Positions 31,981 through 43,956 of a stretch of 64,000 nucleotides of DNA are shown here, piece after piece. Under the pieces are notes generated by a model, which saw nothing but the letters and a program-made list of their open reading frames with translations, was not told the origin of the DNA and ran no database searches. The stretch lies in NCBI GenBank assembly GCA_951802425.1, contig OX637804.1:2294001-2358000 (forward strand), read 5' to 3'. The number at the start of each line of letters is the position of its first letter. Within the stretch, counting starts at the first letter, position 1. A program made the position numbers and the translations under genes. Origin of the DNA: Clavaria fumosa (taxonomy: Eukaryota; Basidiomycota; Agaricomycetes; Agaricales; Clavariaceae).

Positions 31981-32980
31981 ATGACCGTTCTGTGTAGAAA
32001 TGTCCCCTCCTATCCGTGGTGTAATCTGTTCTATCGTCAGGCAAGTCTCGCTTTAAATCGCCCACACTCAGCTGCTGCATCTCAGAGGTCCTTTCCACCC
32101 AGCTCTTGAAATTACCTACTAACCTCAAGGGCCTTTCTGCTAACCGAGCGAGTGCTCCTGTCGGCATCAACCCTGTTTGTGGTATACCCTTGGTCGGTTT
32201 CAATGGTTCATTTTGCCAACATTGCCAATATCATTGTGTTTGGCGTGAGCGCGGTCGTCGTCGTCTTCATAGGAGGAAAGCTGCTGTCGGTATGTCACCA
32301 ACGAGCACACGCTACTCCTCCGTTCAATTCTCTCACTCCTCCCCCCCAAAAAACCGAATCGTTTCTTCCGCCTTATCCCCCGGCTTCCGTCTCATTTGTA
32401 TCACTGATCTCTTCCCTCGGAGGGGCGCTGGGAAGTAATAATTTTCCTATCCCTCTAAATCGTCACTCCCATCCTGCAACTCATCACTTTGGGGCCCTTC
32501 ACCGAACAAGGCTCAACTGTGCTTGTCGTCACCGCCTTTCACGCCGGCACCGTCGCCGCTCTTTTTGGGGCATTATTGGTCAACGTCCTTTATCTTCTCC
32601 AACCCCATGTATCCTTCATCCCCAGCGAGGAATTGATCCAGCGCTCTATGCCCGGCACGCAATCGAAAATAGACGGGTTACTCTGCTTGAGATTATATCG
32701 GTGGTCTAGCTATGGGCAGCTTGGACGAGTGCCACAGAAAGTTCGTGGTCGTCTCCACTTTCCTATGTTCGCGTTTCAGACAGTGTTTCTTCCGTTTAGG
32801 GGGAATTCCACCGGGAAGCGTCACTGTAACTCGCTCCCATGTACCCTTGCCGATTCTACTTTGAGGAAACATACAAGCTACCCGTCGTTTCCCCTACCCT
32901 TGTTAGTCCGACGCTTCATTCCACCCGATGTCCCAAGGCGTCTAGTGGAGCTGGTGATAGGACGCATGGCTACTTCTCCG
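31981..32980 (+). pseudogene. Chs7-like chitin synthase export chaperone, copy E2 (degenerate)
   Basis: Near-identical to copy D: MTVLCRNVPSYPWCNLFYRQ, a GC-AG intron, PVGINPVCGIPLVGFNGSF, the extra T before ANIANIIVF, and the same taa after FPIPL/FLSL (…ccctctaaatc). The acceptor of the second intron has changed from ctcgcag to ctcggag. The KYDDGT segment is lost as in D. The C-terminal LLEIISVV region and an EETYKLPVVSPTLV tail remain. It shares most lesions with D, so they were inherited from a common inactive ancestor. Confidence 0.8.
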
Positions 32981-34273
32981 TTCCCTTGTTGGGCACCCCA
33001 ATGTGTGCTCCTCATTGCGTCGCCGAACCTCTCTCCCTCCGTTGTTTCTGATTCGGACGGCAACCTCGTCCTCGCTCCGGATGGACGTGTCGAAGGGGGA
33101 GGACGCCGATGTACCGCTGTATCGCGTGCGCGAGTTCGAACAGACAGCACCACAGTCGGCTGATCTTTACACGGCCTCGAATGCCAGGCAGGGATTTGCA
33201 GGGCCCTCCTGATCTGGGAGGCAGACCGACCCATGTCGTTATACTGATCCAGGGTCAAGTACCCCCTCCATATGTACTCAACGACCTCGCCGGCTCAATC
33301 CCCGTCCCACGCTCTGCTCGGTCGCATGCAGCTGATATGTCAACGACTTGCCCCATGTGAATAACATATTCACATGAATCCGAGTTCACCAGAGCGAAGA
33401 TGCGAACCAAAAAAATGAATGCCAACCAGAGGGGATCACATATGCAATGTCCGCGTCGTCCATGTTGACGTCACGACGTTGGGGATTTAAAAAATGACAA
33501 ATGATAAATATCCGCTTCCAGATCTTATTTCGCGCTGCGGGGACGAGTGGAGGCGAAAGACGGAAAGGCCATGCACTCCTCGTCGGTGTAATCGACAATC
33601 CCGCAATCGCTGGCCTGACCCGCCGCTACTGCTGCCTCCACCGGCAATATGTCACGGTCATCGCTGCATAGCATTCAGCTGGTTCACTAACATGTGTTCT
33701 GCCTCGGCCTCGGTGCAGTGCGCCATAGCCGTCGCAGCCAGTCCAGCTTGATGTTTCTGGCTCACCGGTCTTGGTGCAGATGCACTTCCTTCGACTCTTG
33801 CTTGGGCTTTTTGTTGCAAACACGAGAGTGGTGGCGGCTTTGGCTGTGCGGGCAATGAATTAGCTGCATGGGATATATGTGTGCACTGGTCCTCGAGCCC
33901 TCGGACGACGATTGGGCATGCTCGACGCGAGATATCTCGAGGATGAGTTCATCTGCGGCCTCTGAATCAGAGAAGGATGCGGCGCTCGGTGAACTGCGTG
34001 ATTGGCCTTTGCCACGGCGAGGAAACGGAGGGTTGAGTGCATGACATGGAGGAGGCAGCCGAAAATGGCCGTTGGTGATGACGTTGGACATCTATTGGAC
34101 TGCTGGTGTGGCAAGTACACTTACACTTTATTTTTGATCTTTCTCCTCGTCATTTATGCTCTCACAATGCTGTGCAGATCCCTCTGCTCCTTTGTTTCTT
34201 CTCTTGTGAATCTCACCCTCCCTGCTCTGCTCTGCCCACATTATTTATATAGTCAACCCCATTGTATCCTGGA

Positions 34274-34971
34274 TAGTGTTACTGCAGCTACAGCTAATAG
34301 CCGACTAGTAGTCGTAGCCGAAGCCAGTTTTAGCTTAGCTGATCACTGGCTTGGCTAAGACTAAGGCAATGGCTCTGACTACAACTATTCAATGTTGTGC
34401 AGCTGTTAGCTGATGGCTAGCCAGCCTCAGAACCACTCAAAACCCCATCAGGTATGTACTGTTCCTCTCAAAATCAATTGAGCTTGCCTTGAGGCTGAGG
34501 CATGTCTGGCTATACACACAACATAAAAGTAATTGTCCATTTATGCCACCACATGTCATGGTACAGTTATGGGGCAGTCACTGTACAGTTACTTCTTGTC
34601 ATGCTTTCACCTGGCCAGCTGTGCTCACTGTGATCGATGGCAGATCAAGCACAATCCATTAGGTGGAAGAAGTTGAGGTGGACCTCCTTGCTGCATTGTT
34701 TGGAGATGGGCATGGATCAGCATTTGATGTATTGATTGATGTGATGGGGGATGATGAAGAGGAGGGTATCTAGCATGTACTACCATGTCAACTTGTATGT
34801 TTGCTGCCAACAATGCAGCTATAGTTGACTATAGTCAATTGTCAGCTAAGCTGCAAATTTAGTCAGTAGCCATGGCTTTCAGCTTCAGCTAGTGACAATC
34901 AATCAATTTTGTTAGCTGATAGCTGCAGCTAAATTAGTTGACTATCAGCTAGCTTAGCTGTGGTAACACTA
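34274..34971. mobile_element. hAT-type MITE inserted in cassette E2
   Basis: 698 bp with ends TAGTGTTACTGCAGCTA and the complement of TAGTGTTACCACAGCTA, flanked by a perfect 8-bp duplication ATCCTGGA (34266-34273 and 34972-34979). Cassette D has the empty site with one ATCCTGGA at 13431-13438. The interior is rich in CAGCTA/TAGCTG words and has no transposase. The 8-bp duplication points to hAT. Confidence 0.93.
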
Positions 34972-35136
34972 ATCCTGGAGGTTCACACTCTTTGTCTCAC
35001 TTGTGTGAGCCTCTAGGTTAGTATTACTTTGATATGATATGCTCTTTGTCTCACTTGTGTAACCTCTAGGTGCAGCTGTAGATTATGAGACCTGCTGCAA
35101 GTTCACTTGATATGTCTTCCTAGTGTGGGTCTGTCC

Positions 35137-36890
35137 TTCCAGATGGGTGACATTGCAACCACTGCCTGGGATGGCATGTTGAAACTACCTGGACCCCCAG
35201 AGTAATTTTGGATTTCATGTAATGCATATATATAGCTTTCTTTGCTGTGAGAAATCTTGATATTCTGCACAGCAACATTTCTAAGCAATGGCATCTCTCT
35301 ATGGATATCCTTCAATGTGATGCAGTCATGTACGGGATCTCAGACACAGCAACAGAGGGTCACCATGTCATGATACTTCATTATAAACAGTGCAACAAAG
35401 AATAACAAGTGGTTTTTTTCTTGAGAAATTATTATGTCACCATTTGCCATCCTGCCAGCCAAGGATGAGAAATTTGAGCCATGAACTTGGCCCACTAACT
35501 CAATCCTACTCAGTCATCAGATTGGACCATCTAAATGAATGAAACAATGTGACTAGGCCCAAAATAGGGATGTACAGCAACAGGTGCAAGGAGGGCACAA
35601 TACAATGAATGTGTGAATACTCAGAAAAGGAAATATTTTCACAGAGAGATCAGAACATGCAGAGGGACAGGTGGGGCAGACGACAAATCTACACATTTAA
35701 ATATCTCCAGTTGATGCACCATGTATAATGCAGGGATGGTAGGACTAATTCCAGCAGCACCACTACTCCACAGAGACTCTCCTTTCCCATCTGCAACTGA
35801 CATCATGAAACACACCTGCAAACACTGGCATTTGTGCATGTCCTATATACTGTGCCCTACCCTTCAACAAGTCGGTGATCAAATGTATACTGAAAGAAAG
35901 AAAGAGGAAAGCATGGAGAGTGTCCCCCCTAGATCAAAGCAAACCAGATGATCAAGTAGCTGTGAACAAACCTCCAATCCAACAACAACAACACGCATCA
36001 TCTACCCTGACATTTTCCCATCTGACTCCCATGCTTCTTTCGATTCCTCTGGGCTTATGATATCCAACATTAGCATTGTGATTCAGTGCCTAAAGTTGGC
36101 CATCCATATTTGATCAGCTAGAGATTCCAGAACACAGCAGAGGCATGGATGACATTGCAAGGTACCTCTCGAGCAGAACACAAAATCCTGCTGCACTTGT
36201 TAATGTACACGAACTAATTCTAGTCTATTGGGAGATGCGGAAGAACAAACAACTAGAATTCTAGCAAATAACTTATTTTGGGGCATTGCCCTATGCTTGT
36301 ACGTATATGTCAAGGAGTACATAGAGGGAGCGGTGCCTGGTCGGTCGAAAGATACCTACAATGCACAAATCTAATTTCACCTGTGCCCCTTACTCAATGT
36401 GTTGTTGTGCTTTTTCTCGTGTCATCCGTGACATGTTCAAAGTGTAACCTGTGCTTTGGTTGTTGTCGGTGTGGGTGTGGGCGTCGATGCCGCTGTCGGT
36501 ATCGGTGTTAGGGGTTGGTGTCAATCGCAGTGATTTGCGCGGTGGGAGTTCCGCTTGTGTTGTGGACATTGTGAGCGACACGTTCATTGGGATCATTTAC
36601 AGTTTCGGTACCTCATTGTCGTTTCCAGAGCCCAGATACGAGGGTTTGCGATCACGATCGCGGCTGTGATCATGGTCGCGGTCATGGCATGTTTGCGGTT
36701 GGTCGTGGTTGCGGTCATGGTCAAAGTCGCAGTTTATCACAACTGTCTCCGCCTTGCTCACTGCGAGCGGTTTAATGAGGAGTTTGTGGAGGTACTTCCT
36801 GCATTCACGGTGACCGTCATTGAGCCGTTGAGCCACTGGCATTACCAATGTTACCAGTGTTACTAGTGTTACTAGCGTTACTGATGTCAC
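35137..36890. other. Intergenic, no supported gene
   Basis: Only short frames. A GGTCG/CATGATCGCGGTC-like low-complexity patch occurs at about 36660-36740. 'gttaccagtgttactagtgttac' repeats occur at 36843-36890. Confidence 0.5.
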
Positions 36891-37221
36891 AGCGGAACAG
36901 ATTATATAATCTAGTTGAATTTCCCATGCCCAGCTTCTCTCCTCATTCATCCATCTCTCCTCATGATGGAACTTGCTTTTCCCAACCCATTCAAACTGCT
37001 TTTACTTTCGGCCATGGAAAATGGCGTCAGGATCGAAATGTGGTTTCAGGAAATCGCAAGTAGGCAAGACGAGGAGGCAGCATACCAAACGACGAAAAAC
37101 GAGATATAGAGAGAGGGAAAAGAATGGCAGGAACAAACGAAAGAACTCATGGTAAGTGACAAAAGTTCGCTATCAGTCAAACAGTAAATATGTGTTTAAC
37201 AGAGCAAGTTGAGCATGGTCT

Positions 37222-38287
37222 GCAAAAAAGTCGGTGGGATGCAAACCCGACACAGAAAATGTGACTTCGGATTTGATGGTGGTGATGGATGGGATAGTGT
37301 CAGGCATGGATAGAGTGAGGGAGATGGCTTCGGTGTGGGAGGAATGTCAGGAATGTGAAAAAGTGGTGCGGGCAGCAGAAGAGAGGGCGAGGAAGGAGAA
37401 AGAGGCTAGGGAGGCGGAAGAAAAGGCTAAGGAGGCAGAAGAAAGGGTGAGGAAGGAGAGAGAGGCGAGGGAGGCGCTTTGCGAAATGCAAGATGAAGCG
37501 GAAGCGGAAAAGCTTGCACAAATGAGATCAGAGGGGGGGAGCATGACCGAAGTGAGGAACACTTCTGAGGATGAACAGTTGCCAGGGGCACAGGTGAAGG
37601 TGCGTCATCGACGTTATCTTGGTGCGAAAGACCTGATTTTTTTTTGTACAACAGAGGTGTTCCCGATGTGTGGCCAGAAATGAGGTCTGCGTGGCTCGTC
37701 AAGACAACTGTGCCTGCAATCGGTGCAAGGCGAATCGACAGTCCTGTAACCTGTCGAGTGGTCCCCGGGCCACAAAATACAGGGCCGTTGCGAAATCGGG
37801 TCACAAGGTGGTAATTCAGTCATATTCCAACTGTGCATCAGGCTCTCGGCAAAAGCGATCAAGATTCGCACCCAACGACGACGACGCAGGAAACGACGAT
37901 GCTTCGGGCTCAGTAACGAATGCGGTTCTCGGAAAGCGATCAAGATTGGCGCCCGATGAGGACGACAATGAGAACGGCATGGACAACAACAATGACAACA
38001 ACAACAACAACAATGATAAGGACGGGGACATGACTGACCTGGGTGTCACCATCCGTGCAACCACGGCGGCGATTTGCAAAATGAAACAGGTGGAAGATGC
38101 CATTGAAGCGGAAGAAGAGAAATGGATGAAAGCGATGGAAGAAGGAATGCATTGGGAAAAGGATAGGATCAAGGTGTGGAAGGAAAGGGGAAATGCCCTC
38201 GCTGCAGCAGACGAGGCATTCCGAAGAATCGCAAATGCATGGGATAACCATGCACGAGAAACGCGACACACTTCCGGCCATCAATGA
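37222..38287 (+). CDS. Coiled-coil protein with a cysteine cluster (hypothetical)
   Basis: Two exons are clear. The first (to 37599) encodes VTSDLMVVMDGIVSGMDRVR and a Glu/Arg/Lys/Ala coiled coil (ERARKEKEAREAEEKAKEA). The intron at 37600-37654 is gtgcgt...acaacag with a cctgat branch. The second exon, 37655-38287, begins RCSRCVARNEVC and continues NCACNRCKANRQSC, a C-x2-C-x6-C...C-x-C-x2-C-x6-C pattern reminiscent of fungal Zn2Cys6-type clusters, then KKSR-like basic and Asn/Asp-rich linkers and a C-terminal helix (AIEAEEEKWMKAMEEG). The 5' exon is uncertain: an ATG at 37021 (MASGSKCGFRKS, very basic) with a gtaagt donor near 37152 may belong to it, and a TATA-like 'attatataatc' lies at about 36900. 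DNA binding is an inference from the cluster only. It may be a host gene or element-encoded. Confidence 0.6.
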
Positions 38288-38699
38288 AGCAAAAACTTCG
38301 TGTAAAGTCACTTTTCTGCCCTCCTCTCATCCCCTGTCTCATCACCCACTCTCTCCGCAGAGGCAGCGTAGGCACAGGCTCCACTTTCAACTGCGGGCGG
38401 GCTCACCACCCACTCTCCCTCACGGTCCTTTACTGTACCCCGTCTGAATTTTTAAATAGGCAGGGGTGTTATGAAGTAATAATATGATTGATAGCAATGT
38501 CTGCGGTAGCAGATAAGGATACCAACGAAGATGATGGATTTTCGAACACAGATTATATCTGGGACCAGTCAGCAGTAGTACTGAATGAAATAATTAACTA
38601 GACACAGCAGTTAGGTATAATTCATAGTGTGCTCTTTGCAGCTACAGCTGGACAAGGAATCCTTATGGTCAGTCAACTTGTCAAGTTAACTTGTCAAAG

Positions 38700-39970
38700 G
38701 TAGTACATGGGGGACTAGTAGACTAGATACAGCTGACAGCTGTGGATCTAGTGGACTAGTTACAGCTACTAGGTGTGGACCTGGTGGACTAGTTGCAGGT
38801 GCTAGCTATGGGTCTAGTGAACTAGTTACAGCTGCTAGCTGTGGGTCCAGTGGACTAGTTACAGCTACCAGTTGTGGATCTAGTGGACTAGGTGCAGCAA
38901 GTAGGTGTAGGTCTAGTGGACTAGTTGCAGCTATTAGCTGTAGATGTAGTGAACTAGTTACAGCTAGTAGCTGTGGGCCTAGTGGACTAGTTGCAGCTAC
39001 TAGCTGTGGGCCTAGTGGACTAGTTGCAGCAACTAGCTGTGGGCCTAGTGGACTAGTTGCAGCTACTAGCTGTGGGCCTAGTGGACTAGTTACAGCTACT
39101 AGCTGTAGATGTAGTGAACTAGTTACAGCTATTAGTTGTAGATGTAGTGAACTAGTTGCAGCTAGTAGGTGTAGGTCTAGTAGACTAGTTGCAGCTATTA
39201 GCTGTAGATGTAGTGAACTAGTTACAGCTAGTAGCTGTGGACCTAGTGGACTAGTTGCAGCTACTAGCTGTAGATCTAGTGAACTAGTTACAGCTATTAG
39301 TTGTAGATGTAGTGAACTAGTTGCAGCTAGTAGGTGTAGGTCCAGTGGACTAGTTGCAGCTATTAGCTGTAGATGTAGTGAACTAGTTACAGCTAGTAGC
39401 TGTGGGCCTAGTGGACTAGTTGCAGCTACTAGCTGTAGATGTAGTGAACTAGTTACAGCTAGTAGGTGTAGGTCTAGTAGACTAGTTGCAGCTAGTAGTT
39501 GTGGACCTAGTGGACTAGTTACAGCCATTAGCTGTGGATCTAGTGAACTAGTTGCAGCTAGTTGCTGTAGATCTAGTGAACTAGCTACAGCTACTAGCTG
39601 TAGATGTAGTGAACTAGTTACAGCTAGTAGCTGTGGACCTAGTGGACTAGTTGCAGCTACTAGCTGTGGGCCTAGTGGACTAGTTGCAGCTACTAGCTGT
39701 AGATGTAGTGAACTAGTTACAGCTAGTAGGTGTAGGTCTAGTAGACTAGTTGCAGCTAGTAGTTGTGGACCTAGTGGACTAGTGGCAGCTACCAGCTGTG
39801 GGCCTAGTGGACTAGTTGCAGCTACTAGCTGTGGGTCTAGTCAATTACTAGCTGTAGACCTGGTGAATTAGTTACAGCTACTAGCTGTGGATCTAGTGGA
39901 CTAGTTGCAGCTAGTTGCTGTGGGTCTGGTAGACTAGTTACAGCTATTAGCTGTGGATCTAGTCAGTCAA
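38700..39970. repeat. 33-bp minisatellite in the left arm of P1
   Basis: About 38 units of the type 'ctagttgcagctactagctg(t)gggcctagtgga'. The unit itself contains the near-palindromes ACTAGT and CAGCT-n-AGCTG. Long open frames over the array reflect the period (33 = 11 codons) and are not treated as genes. Confidence 0.9.
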
Positions 39971-41609
39971 TGATGTAGATTCCTTGCAATAAACTATTGT
40001 AATTACAATAGGTGGCCATTGCAAGAATGACTGAACAAACAATGGCAAACAAAATATGCCAAAAATAAAAACAAAACTCGAAATTGAGCAGCCCTGTGTC
40101 TGGTCCCTCAGGTACAGGTTACCAATCAAGCATAGCTGCTTTTGGTAAGCTGCTATGACTGTGGGAAAATTTTTGCATGGCTTGCAAAATATGACTTTTT
40201 ATACACCAGAAAATCGGCAAAAATCAGGAGATTCCAGATCTGGACACCCCACATTTGTATCTGCCTTGGTTCAGTGTCAATTTGCAAAATACACAGAAAA
40301 TATTCATTTTTCTACAGTTCTGCAGTACTCTGGCTTAAAAATGGATAGGAGAGGATACACACACCTACACACACTACCTGTGGACATATGGGGATGGTGT
40401 GGATTAGTTTAACAACTCACCCACCATCTCTGTCACCTCCCTGGCATCCATTACTAGGAATTAGGGTATTATTGGCCTGGGAGCATGGCTATTTGTTATA
40501 TTGCAAATTCCAGCCATCAGACTACACCTTATGACATCTAATACAATCATACAAAAGCCCATAATATTTGGTGCAGAATTACAGATTCCCCATGTCTATT
40601 TTCCCAAAATTCTCAAAATCTTTCCCCAAACAGTCCCCTTTGTCAAATCACATATTCCTGTGGTCTGATAGCCGACAAGGTATGCATGAATACATGTTCA
40701 AAGTTTGGTGAAATTAGGCCAAGTTCTCAAGATAGCTCAGAATCAGTCTTTTGGAGGACAGTCAAGGTCTTCCTTATCCTTGCCTTCATCTTTGCTCTCA
40801 CTTTAGACTGTCCTCTAAAAGACACATTCTGAGCTATCTTCTTGAGAAATTGGCCTAATTTCACCAAACTTTGAACATGTATTCATGCATACCTTGTCGG
40901 CTATCAGACCACAGGAATATGTGATTTGACAAAGGGGACTGTTTGGGGAAAGATTTTGAGAATTTTGGGAAAATAGACATGGGGAATCTGTAATTCTGCA
41001 CCAAATATTATGGGCTTTTGTATGATTGTATTAGATGTCATAAGGTGTAGTCTGATGGCTGGAATTTGCAATATAACAAATAGCCATGCTCCCAGGCCAA
41101 TAATACCCTAATTCCTAGTAATGGATGCCAGGGAGGTGACAGAGATGGTGGGTGAGTTGTTAAACTAATCCACACCATCCCCATATGTCCACAGGTAGTG
41201 TGTGTAGGTGTGTGTATTCTCTCCTATCCATTTTTAAGCCAGAGTACTGCAGAACTGTAGAAAAATGAATATTTTCTGTGTATTTTGCAAATTGACACTG
41301 AACCAAGGCAGATACAAATGTGGGGTGTCCAGATCTGGAATCTCCTGATTTTTGCCGATTTTCTGGTGTATAAAAAGTCATATTTTGCAAGCCATGCAAC
41401 AATTTTCCCACAGTCATAGCAGCTTACCAAAAGCAGCTATGCTTGATTGGTAACCTGTACCTGAGGGACCAGGCACAGGGCTGCTCAATTTCGAGTTTTG
41501 TTTTTATTTTTGGCATATTTTGTTTGCCATTGTTTGTTCAGTCATTCTTGCAATGGCCACCTATTGTAATTACAATAGTTTATTGCAAGGAATCTACATC
41601 ATTGACTGA

Positions 41610-43810
41610 CTAGATCCACAGCTAATAGCTGTAACTAGTCTACCAGACCCACAGCAACTAGCTGCAACTAGTCCACTAGATCCACAGCTAGTAGCTGTAA
41701 CTAATTCACCAGGTCTACAGCTAGTAATTGACTAGACCCACAGCTAGTAGCTGCAACTAGTCCACTAGGCCCACAGCTACTAGCTGTAACTAGTTCACTA
41801 CATCTACAGCTAATAGCTTCAACTAGTCCACTAGACCTACACCTACTAGCTGCAACTAGTTCACTACATCTACAACTAATAGCTGTAACTAGTTCACTAC
41901 ATCTACAGCTAGTAGCTGCAACTAGTCCACTAGGTCCACAGCTACTAGCTGCAACTAGTTCACTACATCTACAGCTAGTAGCTGTAACTAGTTCACTAGA
42001 TCTACAGCAAATAGCTGCAACTAGTTCACTAGATCCACTGCTAATGGCTGTAACTAGTCCACTAGACCCACAGCTGGTAGCTGCCACTAGTCCACTAGGT
42101 CCACAACTACTAGCTGCAACTAGTCTACTAGACCTACACCTACTAGCTGTAACTAGTTCACTACATCTACAACTAATAGCTGTAACTAGTTCACTACATC
42201 TACAGCTAGTAGCTGCAACTAGTCCACTAGGTCCACAGCTACTAGCTGCAACTAGTTCACTACATCTACAGCTAGTAGCTGTAACTAGTTCACTAGATCT
42301 ACAGCAACTAGCTGCAACTAGTTCACTAGATCCACTGCTAATGGCTGTAACTAGTACACTAGACCCACAGCTGGTAGCTGCCACTAGTCCACTAGGTCCA
42401 CAACTACTAGCTGCAACTAGTCTACTAGACCTACACCTACTAGCTGTAACTAGTTCACTACATCTACAGCTAATAGCTGCAACTAGTTCACTACATCTAC
42501 AGCTAGTAGCTGCAACTAGTCCACTAGGTCCACAGCTACTAGCTGTAACTAGTTCACTACATCTACAGCTAGTAGCTGTAACTAGTTCACTAGATCTACA
42601 GCAACTAGCTGCAACTAGTTCACTAGATCCACTGCTAATGGCTGTAACTAGTCCACTAGACCCACAGCTGGTAGCTGCCACTAGTCCACTAGGTCCACAA
42701 CTACTAGCTGCAACTAGTCTACTAGACCTACACCTACTAGCTGCAACTAGTTCACTACATCTACAACTAATAGCTGTAACTAGTTCACTACATCTACAGC
42801 TAATAGCTGCAACTAGTCTACTAGACCTACACCTACTAGCTGCAACTAGTTCACTACATCTACAACTAATAGCTGTAACTAGTTCACTACATCTACAGCT
42901 AGTAGCTGTACCTAGTCCACTAGGCCCACAGCTAGTAGCTGCAACTAGTCCACTAGGCCCACAGCTAGTTGCTGCAACTAGTCCACTAGGCCCACAGCTA
43001 GTAGCTGCAACTAGTCCACTAGGCCCACAGCTAGTTGCTGCAACTAGTCCACTAGGCCCACAGCTAGTTGCTGCAACTAGTCCACTAGGCCCACAGCTAG
43101 TAGCTGCAACTAGTCCACTAGGCCCACAGCTACTAGCTGTAACTAGTTCACTACATCTACAGCTAATAGCTGCAACTAGTCTACTAGACCTACACCTACT
43201 AGCTGCAACTAGTTCACTACATCTACAACTAATAGCTGTAACTAGTTCACTAGATCTATAGCTAGTAGCTGCAACTAGTCCACTAGGTCCACAGCTACTA
43301 GCTGTAACTAGTTCACTACATCTACAGCTAATAGCTGTAACTAGTTCACTACATCTACAGCTAATAGCTGCAACTAGTCTACTAGACCTACACCTACTAG
43401 CTGCAACTAGTTCACTACATCTACAACTAATAGCTGTAACTAGTTCACTACATCTACAGCTAGTAGCTGTACCTAGTCCACTAGGCCCACAGCTAGTAGC
43501 TGCAACTAGTCCACTAGGCCCACAGCTAGTTGCTGCAACTAGTCCACTAGGCCCACAGCTACTAGCTGTAACTAGTTCACTACATCTACAGCTAATAGCT
43601 GCAACTAGTCCACTAGACCTACACCTACTTGCTGCACCTAGTCCACTAGATCCACAACTGGTAGCTGTAACTAGTCCACTGGACCCACAGCTAGCAGCTG
43701 TAACTAGTTCACTAGACCCATAGCTAGCACCTGCAACTAGTCCACCAGGTCCACACCTAGTAGCTGTAACTAGTCCACTAGATCCACAGCTGTCAGCTGT
43801 ATCTAGTCTA
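41610..43810. repeat. 33-bp minisatellite in the right arm of P1
   Basis: Inverted counterpart of the left array, about 67 units long. Blocks of several units are repeated together, indicating segmental expansion within the arm. Confidence 0.9.
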
Positions 43811-43956
43811 CTAGTCCCCCATGTACTACCTTTGACAAGTTAACTTGACAAGTTGACTGACCATAAGGATTCCTTGTCCAGCTGTAGCTGCAAAGAGTAC
43901 ACTATGAATTATACCTAACTGCTGTGTCTAGTTAATTATTTCATTCAGTACTACTG

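Larger units (their letters stand above)
30491..35136. repeat. Cassette copy E2
   Basis: Sixth cassette, closest to copy D. It shares D's stop codon and deletion in the Chs7-like pseudogene and the same final exon of the modular gene. It lacks D's MITE (empty site at about 31750) and has its own hAT MITE at 34274-34971. Confidence 0.85.
38573..43956. repeat. Giant palindrome P1 (foldback-like element)
   Basis: Left arm 38573-40763 and right arm 40806-43956 are inverted copies separated by a 42-bp loop. Both outer ends read CAGTAGTACTGAATGAAATAA. Working inward, each arm has a short unique end, a 33-bp minisatellite, and about 800 bp of unique sequence next to the loop. Arm lengths differ by 960 bp, about 29 units of the 33-bp repeat. 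No transposase is visible. No target duplication is visible, as the right end abuts palindrome P2. Confidence 0.9.

Noticed and set aside
41701..43261. Frames of 326 and 405 codons over the 33-bp array, on opposite strands
   Set aside because: They exist because 33 is a multiple of three and the unit lacks stops. The products are simple 11-residue repeats, with overlapping frames open on both strands.
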